A stretch of DNA of 64,000 nucleotides from JBDHTQ01 sp039808765 (GCA_039808765.1 JBDHTQ010000003.1:1-64000); one strand, 5' to 3'. Shown: positions 6,542 through 15,930, numbered from the stretch's first letter. The notes: a model not told the origin generated them from the sequence alone. Translations and numbers: made by a program.

Positions 6542-8218
6542 ATGCTTTCAGTTACGACGAATACCGCCGCATTAACCGCGCAGCGTAATCTGGGGAAGGC
6601 AGGCGATGAAGCCAGCAGTTCTATAGCAAAAATGTCTTCCGGCTCACGCATTGTGAAACCTTCAGACGATGCGGCGGCGCTTGCGATCTCGAATAAGCTT
6701 CGTGCTGATATTGCCAGTTTGCAACAAGCGGGAAGAAACGCATCGCAAGGTTCTTCACTCTTGCAGGTGGCCAACGGTGCTTACGACAATATCGGCGGCA
6801 TGCTCACGCGTATGAAGGTATTGGCAACGCAGGTGATCAACGGCACGCTCAGCACAACAGAGCGTCTTTATGCTCAGGAAGAATTCAACAACCTGCGTGA
6901 TCAGATTACAAATACGGCTCAGCAAACGCGTTTTGCGGGCGTTGAGCTTTTGACTGGTGGGGGTGGGGCGTATCAGCAGGCTGGTGTCGTCGCTGCTGGT
7001 GTAGTTGGAAGTAGCGCGAATTTGAGTGATCTGACAAATGGCGATGCCGGTTTGCGCACTGCTGGTGCTAATGCCGATAACTTTTTTGACGCAACGTCTG
7101 ATGATACTGCAATCAACAGCGGGTTCGTTCATGGGCCGATTTCCGAAATTGATGTTTCGCGTAATGGAGCGGCTTTGCAGGTATCAATGCAGGTTGGGAC
7201 ACAGATTTTTACCGGACGCATTGATTCTTCTAACTCAGGTGCAGGTGATACGCTAACGTTAACCAGCACATCCAACTCGGCAAATTCAATACAGCTAATT
7301 CTCGCTAATCCGATCAGCAACATTACGACTGAAAATACTCGCCGCTTAGTGGAAGAAAACTTTCGGACGCTTTTTGCAGGGGCTAGTTTTATCACAACCA
7401 ACCCTGATGCATCGAACGTTGATAACGGTTTTACCGGCATTAGTTCACCCGTTGGTCAAACGATTGATGGGCAGCTTTATCCCGTTGTTGCTGGGTCGGG
7501 AACAGATCCAGGGACATATTCTTTTGAGTATGTTTCAACGGGAGACGAAACAGCGACCGATGCGGTCGGTTATGTCAACGGTGCGGATGATCGTCGTGGA
7601 ACCGGATTCTTTCGTCTGACAAATGGGGCGCAAGAATGGGATGTTGATGTGCAAAACATGCAGATCACTGGCACTGAGGGCGGCGCTGGTGCGTATGGGG
7701 TTGTCACGTTTTCAAATGGTTTGCAGGTCTATCTTGACTTAAGTGCGGTGGCAGCGAATGCTTTCGATCGTGGTAACAGTTCGGCACAAGCGTATCGCTT
7801 TGATATTAGTGAGGGGGGCGGTGTTTCGCTTAATTTCCAGATTGCTGAGCAGTCTTCTGATCAGGTGACGGTCACATTCACTGCGGCAACGGCCTCAGCA
7901 CTGGGGCTTGATGGGTTAAGCTTAACCGATGAAGATTCTGCGGCGATCACCAGTGCGCGCATCGATGATGCAATCAATACAGTGAATACCGCAACAGCAA
8001 ACATTGGTGCGATTATGAGTCGGTTTGAGTTTATTCAATCGACGATCACGACGACAGTTGAAAATGTGTCGGCTGCAAAAGGCACGTTTAGCGATGTGGA
8101 TATGGCATCTGAAATGACGGAGTTTACCCGCGCCCAAACGTTGACCCAGGCTTCCGTTGCGATGCTCTCACAGGCCAATCAGCTGCCTCAAGAGCTTCTG
8201 CGCCTCCTTCAGCAGTAG
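6542..8218 (+). CDS. Flagellin, long form (first copy)
   Basis: The 558-residue protein is a flagellin, the filament subunit. The N-terminal D0/D1 region is clear: MLSVTTNTAALTAQRNL, then KMSSGSRIVKPSDDAAALAI and QEEFNNLRDQI. So is the C-terminal D1/D0 region: SRFEFIQSTITTTVENVSAA, then SDVDMASEMTEFTR and ML SQANQLPQELLRLLQQ. Residues 150-430 form a variable central domain that would face outward. Many alphaproteobacterial flagellins are only about 270-400 residues, so this is long. The ATG at 6542 has GGAGG 8 bases upstream; upstream in-frame codons lie within the promoter. Expression is probably from the sigma-54 promoter at 6469. A paralogue with a related central domain follows at 8492. 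Confidence 0.95.
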   Translation: MLSVTTNTAALTAQRNLGKAGDEASSSIAKMSSGSRIVKPSDDAAALAISNKLRADIASLQQAGRNASQGSSLLQVANGAYDNIGGMLTRMKVLATQVINGTLSTTERLYAQEEFNNLRDQITNTAQQTRFAGVELLTGGGGAYQQAGVVAAGVVGSSANLSDLTNGDAGLRTAGANADNFFDATSDDTAINSGFVHGPISEIDVSRNGAALQVSMQVGTQIFTGRIDSSNSGAGDTLTLTSTSNSANSIQLILANPISNITTENTRRLVEENFRTLFAGASFITTNPDASNVDNGFTGISSPVGQTIDGQLYPVVAGSGTDPGTYSFEYVSTGDETATDAVGYVNGADDRRGTGFFRLTNGAQEWDVDVQNMQITGTEGGAGAYGVVTFSNGLQVYLDLSAVAANAFDRGNSSAQAYRFDISEGGGVSLNFQIAEQSSDQVTVTFTAATASALGLDGLSLTDEDSAAITSARIDDAINTVNTATANIGAIMSRFEFIQSTITTTVENVSAAKGTFSDVDMASEMTEFTRAQTLTQASVAMLSQANQLPQELLRLLQQ

Positions 8219-8259
8219 GTTTTATGGGGGTGGCGTCTTTAATGTAAACGGGGGTAAAA

Positions 8260-8294
8260 AATTATCCAATTGAAATAATTGAATAATTTTTTTT
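8260..8294 (+). terminator. Rho-independent terminator after the first flagellin
   Basis: AATTATCCAATT and AATTGAATAATT form a 12-bp AT-rich stem with one mismatch around GAAAT, followed by a run of T. It separates transcription of the two flagellins. Confidence 0.7.
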
Positions 8295-8372
8295 GGGTGA
8301 GCGATCTGTGATTTTAAAGACTCTTTTTTCAAAAAATTCTCTTCAAGCTGAACTTTTTTAACGTCTTAGAAA

Positions 8373-8464
8373 CTTTCCTCGCGTAGGATGGAGTATGTCG
8401 GGGAAAAGGGGTCCTCCCGCCTCGGCAAGCGTCAGGAAGACGCAGCGGTGCCAAGCAGGTGCCG
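8373..8464 (+). promoter_or_regulatory. Structured leader upstream of the second flagellin
   Basis: Several complementary segments lie just ahead of the second flagellin: CTTTCCTCG (8373) with CGGGGAAAAG (8399), CGGCA (8423) with TGCCG (8460), and inside that GCGTC/GACGC (8429-8443). The stretch is much more GC-rich than the AT-rich DNA before it. It looks like a folded 5' untranslated region. I could not place a convincing sigma-54 or sigma-28 promoter upstream of it. Confidence 0.4.
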
Positions 8465-8491
8465 TCAACGCACGTAGCGAAAGGATAACAC

Positions 8492-10180
8492 ATGCTCTCT
8501 ATTAATACCAATACGGCTGCATTGACCGCTCAAAGAAATTTGAGCTCAAATAGCATGTCCGCATCCAGCTCTATTGCCCGTATGTCTTCAGGTACGCGCA
8601 TTGTTAAACCCTCTGATGACGCTTCGTCCCTTGCTATTTCCAACAAGCTGAATGCCAGCATTGTTGCGTTGGAGCAAGCCGGTCGTAACGCTTCCCAAGG
8701 TTCTTCACTGCTTCAAGTGGCCAACGGTGCTTATGATAACATTGGTGACATGCTTGCCCGTATGAAAGTTCTGGCAACGCAAGTCGTTAATGGTACCTTG
8801 GGCACAACCGAACGCTTGTATGCACAAGAAGAATTTTCGTCATTGCGTGAACAGATCACGGCAACGGCGCAACAAACAAAATTCGGTTCCGTGAACTTGC
8901 TTGATGGCGGTGGCGGTCAATATGCTGCTGCTGGTTCCGTCACAGCAACAACAACCAACAGTACAGCCAACCTTTCTGACCTGACAGACGGCGATGCGGG
9001 TTTGATCACCTCTGGTGCTGCCCGAAACGACTTCTTTGACACAGCTTCTTTAACCAACGCTGCAACTGATAACAGCACAGTTAATAGCGGATTTGTTGAT
9101 GGTAATGTGTCGGATATCAACGTCAGCATTTCTGGTTCTGCTTTTGAAATTTCCATGAAAGTGGGCAACCAGACCTTCCTTGGCCGCATCGACTCTGTTA
9201 ACCAAGCGGCTGCTGGAACGGTAACTTTGACCAGCACATCCAACTCAGCCAACACCATTCAAATGACCGTGACCAACGCTGTGGGTACCAGCTTCACTGA
9301 AGCTGTTCGCGCACGTGTTGAGACGGGTCTGCGTACATTGATGGCCGGTGCCACATTTACCGCAGTTAACACAGCTGGTGCTGAAGACAACGGTTTCACT
9401 GGTGTTGGTAGCACCATCGGTGTGACCCAAAATGGTGCGACAGTTTCTGTTGCAGCGGGTGCAGGTACAGCAGCAGGCACATACACCATCCAGTATGTTT
9501 CAACAGGTAATGAAACAGCCGCTGGTGCAACGGGCTATGTTAACGGTGCTGATATCCGTTCTGGTACGGGTTTCTTCTTGTTAACGAATGGTTCTGAAAC
9601 ATGGACTTCGGATCAAGAGAATATCCAAATCGTTGGTAATGAAGGTAGCTCTGGTGCTTATGGTATTGTAACATTCGGTAACGGCTTACAGGCTTATATC
9701 GCAATGAACAACACCGCCGCCAACTCGTTTGACCGTGGTACAAGCTCAACGGCGCCGTTTAAGTTCCAAATCGGTGAAGGTGGTGGCATCAGCCTCAACT
9801 TCCAGATTTCGGACAACTCGGCTGATACCGTTTCGCTGGACTTCGCTTCGGCAACAGCTTCTGCTCTTGGCCTTGATGGGTTGAGCATTGCTGATGATGC
9901 TTCGGCCGCCACAGCGAGTGCGCGTATTGACTCTGCGATCAACATTGTTAATACCGCTCAAGCGAACCTTGGTGCGTTACAGAGCCGGTTTGAGTACATT
10001 CAGTCCACCATTTCAACCACGGTTGAAAACGTGACAGCCGCTAAGGGTACCTTTAGCGACGTTGATATGGCAGCTGAAATGACCGACTTTACCCGGGCGC
10101 AAACCCTGATGCAGGCTTCGGTTGCGATGCTTTCGCAAGCCAACCAGATGCCGCAGCAGCTGTTGCGTTTACTCCAGTAA
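8492..10180 (+). CDS. Flagellin, long form (second copy)
   Basis: The 562-residue flagellin is closely related to the first copy over its whole length. It opens MLSINTNTAALTAQRNL and closes with MLSQANQMPQQLLRLLQ. The central domain keeps landmarks such as YVSTGNETAAGATGYVNGAD and SLNFQISDNSADTVSL, so the pair arose by duplication and then diverged. Codon use here is more strongly biased, with more AAC, GGT and GCT, than in the first copy. That hints that this is the more highly expressed filament protein. AAAGGA precedes the ATG. It heads a probable run with flaG, fliD and fliS, separated from flaG by a hairpin at 10207-10232. Confidence 0.95.
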   Translation: MLSINTNTAALTAQRNLSSNSMSASSSIARMSSGTRIVKPSDDASSLAISNKLNASIVALEQAGRNASQGSSLLQVANGAYDNIGDMLARMKVLATQVVNGTLGTTERLYAQEEFSSLREQITATAQQTKFGSVNLLDGGGGQYAAAGSVTATTTNSTANLSDLTDGDAGLITSGAARNDFFDTASLTNAATDNSTVNSGFVDGNVSDINVSISGSAFEISMKVGNQTFLGRIDSVNQAAAGTVTLTSTSNSANTIQMTVTNAVGTSFTEAVRARVETGLRTLMAGATFTAVNTAGAEDNGFTGVGSTIGVTQNGATVSVAAGAGTAAGTYTIQYVSTGNETAAGATGYVNGADIRSGTGFFLLTNGSETWTSDQENIQIVGNEGSSGAYGIVTFGNGLQAYIAMNNTAANSFDRGTSSTAPFKFQIGEGGGISLNFQISDNSADTVSLDFASATASALGLDGLSIADDASAATASARIDSAINIVNTAQANLGALQSRFEYIQSTISTTVENVTAAKGTFSDVDMAAEMTDFTRAQTLMQASVAMLSQANQMPQQLLRLLQ

Positions 10181-10206
10181 TCGGTTTAATTCTGGTTTAG
10201 GTTATT

Positions 10207-10232
10207 CCCGGTCATCTCTTACGGTGGCCGGG
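10207..10232 (+). other. Intercistronic hairpin between flagellin and flaG
   Basis: CCCGGTCA and TGGCCGGG form an 8-bp stem (one G-T pair) with a 10-base loop in the 83-base gap. No T run follows, so it is more likely to stabilise the flagellin message or attenuate read-through than to be a full terminator. Confidence 0.5.
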
Positions 10233-10263
10233 GGGACCTGAACAGAAGAGAGGCACACGATAA

Positions 10264-10677
10264 ATGGTGAACTCTATCCCTTCTTCGTTCTCAGGCAGCC
10301 CAAGCCCCGGTCCGCGCGTTTCTGCCGGTCCAAGCGTTGGCTCAAGTGGAACAAAAATACCGGTTGAGGATCTGTCGCTTGGTGGCGGCAGCGCTGAACC
10401 CGTTAAAATAAGTAGCGATAGCGCGGCAAGCCCGCCTGTTGCTGCGTCAGGACTGCAAAACCTTGAACCTCCGTTTACCAGCTTGGCGCTGTATAAAGAT
10501 ACGGCCAGTGGCTTGCAAGTGGCGGTGATTAAGGATAAACTTTCAGGTGATGTCGTTGAGCAAATTCCGTCTGAACGCGTGAGACGACTGGCCGCAATGC
10601 TTCGTCAACAAGAGTTGGCACAACAGTTGCGTCAGGAAGAATCAGGGGAGGATCCCCATATCGATCTGACAACTTGA
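10264..10677 (+). CDS. flaG: FlaG family protein
   Basis: The 137-residue protein has an unstructured Ser/Pro/Gly-rich first half. The second half is a FlaG-like fold: LQVAVIKDKLSGDVVEQIPS followed by ERVRRLAAMLRQQE. This matches the family pattern VVDKETGEVIRQIPSEEAL. FlaG proteins are small flagellar proteins that influence filament length. Their position between flagellin and fliD is the usual one and supports the call. The gene starts at ATG 10264 and ends 10 bases before fliD. The glutamine-rich end (QQELAQQLRQEE) is probably helical. Confidence 0.75.
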   Translation: MVNSIPSSFSGSPSPGPRVSAGPSVGSSGTKIPVEDLSLGGGSAEPVKISSDSAASPPVAASGLQNLEPPFTSLALYKDTASGLQVAVIKDKLSGDVVEQIPSERVRRLAAMLRQQELAQQLRQEESGEDPHIDLTT

Positions 10678-10687
10678 GGTAGCTTAA

Positions 10688-12415
10688 ATGACGACGACGA
10701 GCAATATTGGACTAGGGAGCTTGAGCACCTCGACATCGGGGTCTTCTTCGTTGGGTTCAACGTTGTATGGCGTGGATGTTGATACGCTGATTGACAATCT
10801 TGTAACCGCAAGAAGTGTTCCCAACACGCTGCGGCAAGACAAAATTGATCAAAACACCCTCAAGCTCTCTGCTTATTCCGATTTGCAAACAAAGTTTACG
10901 ACGCTTAAAACTGCCGTTGATAAGCTGAGTAACCCTTCTGTTATTTCAGGGGTGGATGATATCTTTGACTCAATGCAAACATTGAGTTCAACGAACAACA
11001 GTGTTGATGCTTCTGACCTCTATGGCGTGAGTGTGGACTCATCTGCACAAGCGGGAAGTCATTCTGTTGTTATTAATCGTATTGCGAGCAAAGATACGAT
11101 CACTGGCACGGTTTCTTTTGCCGATACAACAACCACAAAACCGCTATCAACGAGTGATACCCTCACGATCAATGGTCAAGCCATTGCGCTAACCAGCACG
11201 ATGACACTTGGACAGATTAAGGATGCGATTAACAATAAATCTTCAACTACCAACGTTCAGGCTTCCATCGTTCAGGCAAGTGCGGGTAGCTATTACATGG
11301 TGCTAAAATCAAGTGTGACTGGAAAAGCGATTACACTGGCGGATGGCACGACGGGTTCGACTTTGGCGGCACTTGGGCTGGCTCAATCTGGCAAAACCGA
11401 TACATCTCTGTCGGCTGAGGTTGTACTTGATGGCGTTACTGTAACGCGCTCGACAAACAGTTTAAACGATTTGATCGATGGTGTGAGTATTGAGCTTTAT
11501 CAAGCTGATCCCAGTACTACCATTACGATGACTGTTTCTACCGATTTGACAGGCATTCGCGATGCTGTTTCGTCTGTTCTTCAGGCTTATAATGACATTG
11601 TTGATTACGTCAAAACCCAGCGCGCTGTCGGTGCTGATGGCAGCGTGGGTGAAGATCAGGTTCTGTTCAATGACAATGTGTTGCAGAGTGCTTATCGTAC
11701 ATTACAATCCATCTTTGCGTCTGGTGCCTCTGGCACGAGCTCTGGTACGTTGCAAGGTCTGGCTGAAATCGGGATTGAAATGGATCAAAACGGATCGCTT
11801 CAAGTAAAAGACTCTACAAAATTTGAAGATGCCTTACTTGGTAATCTCGATGAACTAAAATCTTTATTTGGCTATTCATATAATGAATCGACAGGGTTGT
11901 CCGTTGTCGATCGACCCTCTACTGTTAACTCTGATCTGTTGGGTAAACAAATTACGGTCAACGTTACGGCAACAGATACAAATGGCTACCCCACTGCTGC
12001 TGAGTTCGTGGTCAATGGTGTAACGACTGCGGCAACGATTAGCAGCGGGTTGATTAAAGGTGCGGCTGGCACCGAATTTGAAGGCTTTGTTGTGGGCTAT
12101 AATGGGGGTGCTTTAGCAAGCGGTAGCACCTACACCGGCACTTTCACGCCGACCCAAGGGATTGCTGATCAGGCATCGGTTTTTCTTGATAGTGTTTTGG
12201 ACAGCACGAGCGGAACGCTCACGATTGCTAAAGAGCAGCTCACTGATAACAATACCCGGCTACAAGATCAAATAACGACGCTCACCAATCAGATGACGAT
12301 TTATCGTGCGCGACTGGTAACGCAATTTCAAGCTGCTCAAAATATGATCTCGGCGCTTGAAAGCCAAAAAAGTTCGATCACATCCTTTATGGACTCACTC
12401 AACTCAAGTAACTAA
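10688..12415 (+). CDS. fliD: Flagellar filament capping protein FliD
   Basis: This 575-residue protein is the flagellar hook-associated protein 2, which caps the growing filament and helps flagellin monomers fold into place. The N-terminal region shows the family landmarks: GSTLYGVDVDTLIDNLVTAR, then LQTKFTTLKTAVDKLSNP. A cap-domain repeat contains LSTSDTLTINGQAIALTST and TLGQIKDAINN. The C-terminal coiled helix DNNTRLQDQITTLTNQMTIY followed by ARLVTQFQAAQNMISAL is also typical. The start is ATG 10688. Its place after flaG and before fliS is the classic order. Confidence 0.95.
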   Translation: MTTTSNIGLGSLSTSTSGSSSLGSTLYGVDVDTLIDNLVTARSVPNTLRQDKIDQNTLKLSAYSDLQTKFTTLKTAVDKLSNPSVISGVDDIFDSMQTLSSTNNSVDASDLYGVSVDSSAQAGSHSVVINRIASKDTITGTVSFADTTTTKPLSTSDTLTINGQAIALTSTMTLGQIKDAINNKSSTTNVQASIVQASAGSYYMVLKSSVTGKAITLADGTTGSTLAALGLAQSGKTDTSLSAEVVLDGVTVTRSTNSLNDLIDGVSIELYQADPSTTITMTVSTDLTGIRDAVSSVLQAYNDIVDYVKTQRAVGADGSVGEDQVLFNDNVLQSAYRTLQSIFASGASGTSSGTLQGLAEIGIEMDQNGSLQVKDSTKFEDALLGNLDELKSLFGYSYNESTGLSVVDRPSTVNSDLLGKQITVNVTATDTNGYPTAAEFVVNGVTTAATISSGLIKGAAGTEFEGFVVGYNGGALASGSTYTGTFTPTQGIADQASVFLDSVLDSTSGTLTIAKEQLTDNNTRLQDQITTLTNQMTIYRARLVTQFQAAQNMISALESQKSSITSFMDSLNSSN

Positions 12416-12432
12416 TCGTTGGAGAGAATCAC

Positions 12433-12930
12433 ATGACTGCGCACCCAGGCTATTCAACCTACTCCGTCAGCAGTGCGCGCTATGCCAGCGCAGGTATGCA
12501 GGTTGCCATGTTATTGGCGGCCGCAGCGCGTCATATGGAGGCAGCTCGCGATTGTATGAATGCGGGTGACATTGAGGGGCGTTTCAATGCAACGGAAAAG
12601 TGTGCGTTGATTGTAAGCGGACTTCGGGGGTGTCTCAATCGAGAAAGCCCTGAGGCCGCGCAAATGACGGAGGTTCTTGACACGTATTACAGCCGTACGC
12701 TTGCTTTTCTGACACAAATTAATGTTAAGAATGACCTTCCTTTGTGTGAAAAAGTGGCAGAGTCATTGAGAACAATGTCATCTACATGGCGCGAGGTCCA
12801 AGCACGTGCCGATGCTGAAGCGCGCACAAGCACGTCGTCAGAAAATATTGTTGTTAATAATGGTGCACCTGTTTCTTCTGCTTACCCTGATTCACGTACC
12901 GAAGCTGTAAAAGGTAGTGTCTCGGCCTAG
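12433..12930 (+). CDS. fliS: Flagellar export chaperone FliS
   Basis: The 165-residue helical protein starts YSTYSVSSARYASAGMQVAML, recalling the Y..Y...Q..tAsp..L opening of FliS. It continues with RHMEAARDCMNAGDIEGRFNA and a CLNRESPEAAQMTEVLDTYY region like the FliS helices. FliS binds the C-terminus of flagellin and keeps it unfolded until export. RBS GGAGAG lies just upstream of ATG 12433, and 17 bases separate it from fliD, so the two are likely co-transcribed. The last 40 residues are extra and low in complexity. The 288 bases after the gene are AT-rich and hold nothing I can support. Confidence 0.85.
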   Translation: MTAHPGYSTYSVSSARYASAGMQVAMLLAAAARHMEAARDCMNAGDIEGRFNATEKCALIVSGLRGCLNRESPEAAQMTEVLDTYYSRTLAFLTQINVKNDLPLCEKVAESLRTMSSTWREVQARADAEARTSTSSENIVVNNGAPVSSAYPDSRTEAVKGSVSA

Positions 12931-13218
12931 TTGCATACTTCTCTCGTTTTTCTTCATTTAAATCATTTAAAATTTTAGATTTTTCTACTCTTTGTGTTTG
13001 CTCTTGCACGTCTAAAAGCGTATGAAGAGGCAGGTGCGCTTTATGCATCTTTCTAAAATTGTTGGGGTCTGAGGTTTTGGGGCATATTCAAAAATTTGCC
13101 GCCTACCATTGTGAATCTCTTCATAATTTGAGAAAGACGCACTACAGATTACCGAACGTTACGTAATTACCAATAGGGTGTATATTTTCGCGATTTTTTA
13201 ATAAGGCATTGTTTTTGA

Positions 13219-15672
13219 ATGAATAAATTTTATTTTGATCCCTTAAACATAATTAATGGTCGAGAGGTAAGCTGTTTTTTTAAACAATTTATTCTTCCGC
13301 CAAGAATTGCATGTTCGGTGCCTAACGGTTTTCCGACAAATATTGAAACTGTTCTCCGCGATGTACACGCTGTTTGGGATAGAAAGGGGCTTATTACGCC
13401 AGCTGAATTGCGCGCGGAGCTGTTAGAAAAATATTATCGCCAGACTCCCAACACACCGCCTGAATTTATCGCGTTTTTACGAAGTGTCGAGCTTTCCCGT
13501 AACAAGCCAGAGCAAGTGACGCAGTATCTTGATAAACAACATGCTTATCTTGCAGCTGGCCTCAACCATTATTTTGCAGTATCGCGGCACCAGCAGGTTC
13601 TTGCAATTGGATGTGATTTTTCCAATATGGGTGGAACTAACATTGAGTTTCGCCAACGTATTGCAAATGAGCGAGGCGTTAGCATTCATGATGTGCCAGA
13701 GCATGCGTATATGTATGCCACGGATAGAGCGGTCCAAGCGCTTTCCCTCGGAATGGTTCATGATTTAAAAGAGCATTATCCCGGTATCGATTTACACGCA
13801 ATTCGTACGGGTGGTGACGAAGTACAATTATTCATGCGAATGAATAATGGTGATGTTATTACGCAAGAGACACAAAATCAAATTGCTGACATGCTTCACG
13901 CTGGCATTGAAGAGCGCGTTGCACGGTTGGGTTTGCAAGACCACCCTCATTTAAAAAATCCTGGTAATGTGAAGCGTAAAGGTTTTGGTGCGGCAGTTGC
14001 GGTTGTTGATTTTTCAGAAATAAAAGATCAAGAAGCTGTAACGCACTGGATTCAGGGAGTTGATGCCAAAATTGAGTGTGCGAAGATGATTATTGGCGCA
14101 CTTCGACTAGGCGAAATTGATGAGCAGTGTGTCCGCAAAGAAATTGAATGCAGGATTTCCGCCGGGAAATTAAGTGTTCCTCCCAATACAAATAATGAAT
14201 ATTTTATATGCGCGCAGCTTGAGCGTGTGCGTGAAAGTGCCATTAAGACCGCTGAAGAGTTAAGACGAATAAATCCGATTAATAACCACGAACCGTATAC
14301 CATGGCGAGTTATTTCGATCGCGTCGAGGGTATGTTAGCTCAATTTGAGGGTACGAAAACGCCGACGGCGCATGTTCCAGATGCTGTTGCGCCACCCGTT
14401 CCAATTGGGGCACATCGTCCGGCCGATGTGCCTGTTTTTGCACCACTATCACAACGACGCTTTTTAGCAAGCCTAGGATATTTAGTTGGATTGATGGATA
14501 ATCACGACATTCACGGAGTTCATCTTTATGGATTGCGTCAGACCGTACACATGATGACGCCTATGGATGCGTCCTCTCAGACACAAATGCCCGGTGATAT
14601 GATGCGTGTGATTGAAGCGCACGCTGCAGAAATTGGTGAATTTCGTGAAAATATAGGTGCTCAGCTTGATAGTCCAGACATTCAGGGCGCTTTTGAAAAA
14701 GCAAGAATTCATTCGGTTGAAGCGTTAAAACCATTTGGGCTGAGTTATTCTCTTCACGGGCTTGCATCACTTAATCACTTGCTTGGCCATCATGGTGCCG
14801 ACCTTGCCCTGCGCGAATTGGGAAAAAATTTACTGATAAAATCTTTTTTAGATGCAGGTATCCCTTTTGATGCGCGCCATCCTTTAACGATTGCGCATCA
14901 TGGTGGGGGTAATTTCTCCATGGTTTTATCCCCGGTTATGTATGATCGAAATGGAAAACCCATTTTCATCTCTGAAGCGATGGTCAATGACGCGGAAGAA
15001 AGGATGCAAGCAAATATAGCTGAATATAACGCGCTATCGATTGTAGATGCCATGGAAAAAATGGGAGTTATATTAGATCACGATGAGGTGAGAAAACTAC
15101 ACAAAAAAGGTATTTACCGTCTTCGTGAGATCCCCGATTCAAAAATGAGAAAAACGCGTGATGCACAGGGACATGAAGTGGAAGGTTATGTTCGCGGAAT
15201 TCTTGCTGTAAGCAAACGAATGGAAATCCCCGCGGATATACACTTGGATGGATCCGTTTTTTTAAGCCATTTACGCGTTCAGGCCGATCAACACCTCAAT
15301 GCTCTTCGTTGCGAGCAAATACGCGCCCAGCACGACTTAGTTCTCAATGGGAGACAAAAAAGGGGTCAAGAATCTTTTTTAGTAGAGAGGAGATCTGGCT
15401 TACCTAGAGGTTTGATGAGAGGGTTGGGGCGTGTTGCGGCATTGGCGTTAGTATGGAGCTTAGCCATGCCGTCATCTTTCCCTCGAAATTTTTTGTCGCT
15501 AACCATAGATTTCAAAACAATGGTTCAGCCAAGGGGAGCTGTTGCTCGTTATGAAAAATTACTGCCTAATTTTCGTCGACCGCGGGAAGAATTTTTCAGA
15601 CAAAATCCTCTTGCAGTCAAAACGAGAAGAGAAACTGTTGTTAAAACAGCCCTATTGCCTCGTGAGCTATAG
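13219..15672 (+). CDS. Large protein with two GGDEF-like domains, the second degenerate
   Basis: The 817-residue protein is not a named family to me, but two stretches resemble diguanylate cyclase (GGDEF) domains. In the first, at about residues 125-265, D133 sits in the metal-binding position, YATDRAVQALSLG resembles the GD..L helix, and the signature is RTGGDEVQLFM with GGDEV at 198-202. In the second, about 500-580, LASLNHLLGHHGADLALREL closely fits the INDTYGHxxGDxVL helix. Its signature loop, however, is HHGGGNF (560-566) and the metal aspartate is missing, so it is probably inactive. No sensor domain or signal peptide is obvious at the N-terminus. A hydrophobic patch lies near residues 740-755. 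The tail is strongly basic. Cyclic-di-GMP synthesis or binding is an inference. It stands alone between fliS and a small gene. Confidence 0.65.
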   Translation: MNKFYFDPLNIINGREVSCFFKQFILPPRIACSVPNGFPTNIETVLRDVHAVWDRKGLITPAELRAELLEKYYRQTPNTPPEFIAFLRSVELSRNKPEQVTQYLDKQHAYLAAGLNHYFAVSRHQQVLAIGCDFSNMGGTNIEFRQRIANERGVSIHDVPEHAYMYATDRAVQALSLGMVHDLKEHYPGIDLHAIRTGGDEVQLFMRMNNGDVITQETQNQIADMLHAGIEERVARLGLQDHPHLKNPGNVKRKGFGAAVAVVDFSEIKDQEAVTHWIQGVDAKIECAKMIIGALRLGEIDEQCVRKEIECRISAGKLSVPPNTNNEYFICAQLERVRESAIKTAEELRRINPINNHEPYTMASYFDRVEGMLAQFEGTKTPTAHVPDAVAPPVPIGAHRPADVPVFAPLSQRRFLASLGYLVGLMDNHDIHGVHLYGLRQTVHMMTPMDASSQTQMPGDMMRVIEAHAAEIGEFRENIGAQLDSPDIQGAFEKARIHSVEALKPFGLSYSLHGLASLNHLLGHHGADLALRELGKNLLIKSFLDAGIPFDARHPLTIAHHGGGNFSMVLSPVMYDRNGKPIFISEAMVNDAEERMQANIAEYNALSIVDAMEKMGVILDHDEVRKLHKKGIYRLREIPDSKMRKTRDAQGHEVEGYVRGILAVSKRMEIPADIHLDGSVFLSHLRVQADQHLNALRCEQIRAQHDLVLNGRQKRGQESFLVERRSGLPRGLMRGLGRVAALALVWSLAMPSSFPRNFLSLTIDFKTMVQPRGAVARYEKLLPNFRRPREEFFRQNPLAVKTRRETVVKTALLPREL

Positions 15673-15756
15673 GCAGTCATAAATGACTTTTATACGATAG
15701 ATTGTCGCTTGTTTTTTGCAATAGCTGCAATAAATTGAACAAAAGGGGTAATGATA

Positions 15757-15930
15757 ATGACAAAAAAATCAGATGCCTACTTGAAGACACTTGGGGCAGG
15801 AGACTTGTCAGAGGAGGAGCGCGCAAAATATATTCAGTTATGTTATGAAGAAGGGAGTCTATCTTCATTAGGTGAATTGGCCGAACGCATTCTGGTGCGC
15901 ACCAAAAACGAAACCAAAAACGAAAAATGA
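15757..15930 (+). CDS. Small uncharacterised protein, 57 residues
   Basis: A short frame encodes MTKKSDAYLKTLGAGDLSEE followed by a region ending LGELAERILVRTK and a Lys/Asn/Glu-rich tail. AAAAGGGG lies 8 bases before the ATG at 15757; an in-frame ATG at 15751 is also possible. The product is hydrophilic and mostly helical, with a Cys-Tyr pair in the middle. It sits between the GGDEF-like gene and cckA with its own spacing on both sides. No family is recognised. Confidence 0.6.
   Translation: MTKKSDAYLKTLGAGDLSEEERAKYIQLCYEEGSLSSLGELAERILVRTKNETKNEK

Noticed and set aside
8219..8491. Sigma-54 or sigma-28 promoter for the second flagellin
   Set aside because: No segment keeps the required GG/GC spacing or a GCCGATAA-like element.
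12854..13048. Reverse-strand frame of 64 codons after fliS
   Set aside because: It overlaps the end of fliS, is low in complexity and lacks a start signal.
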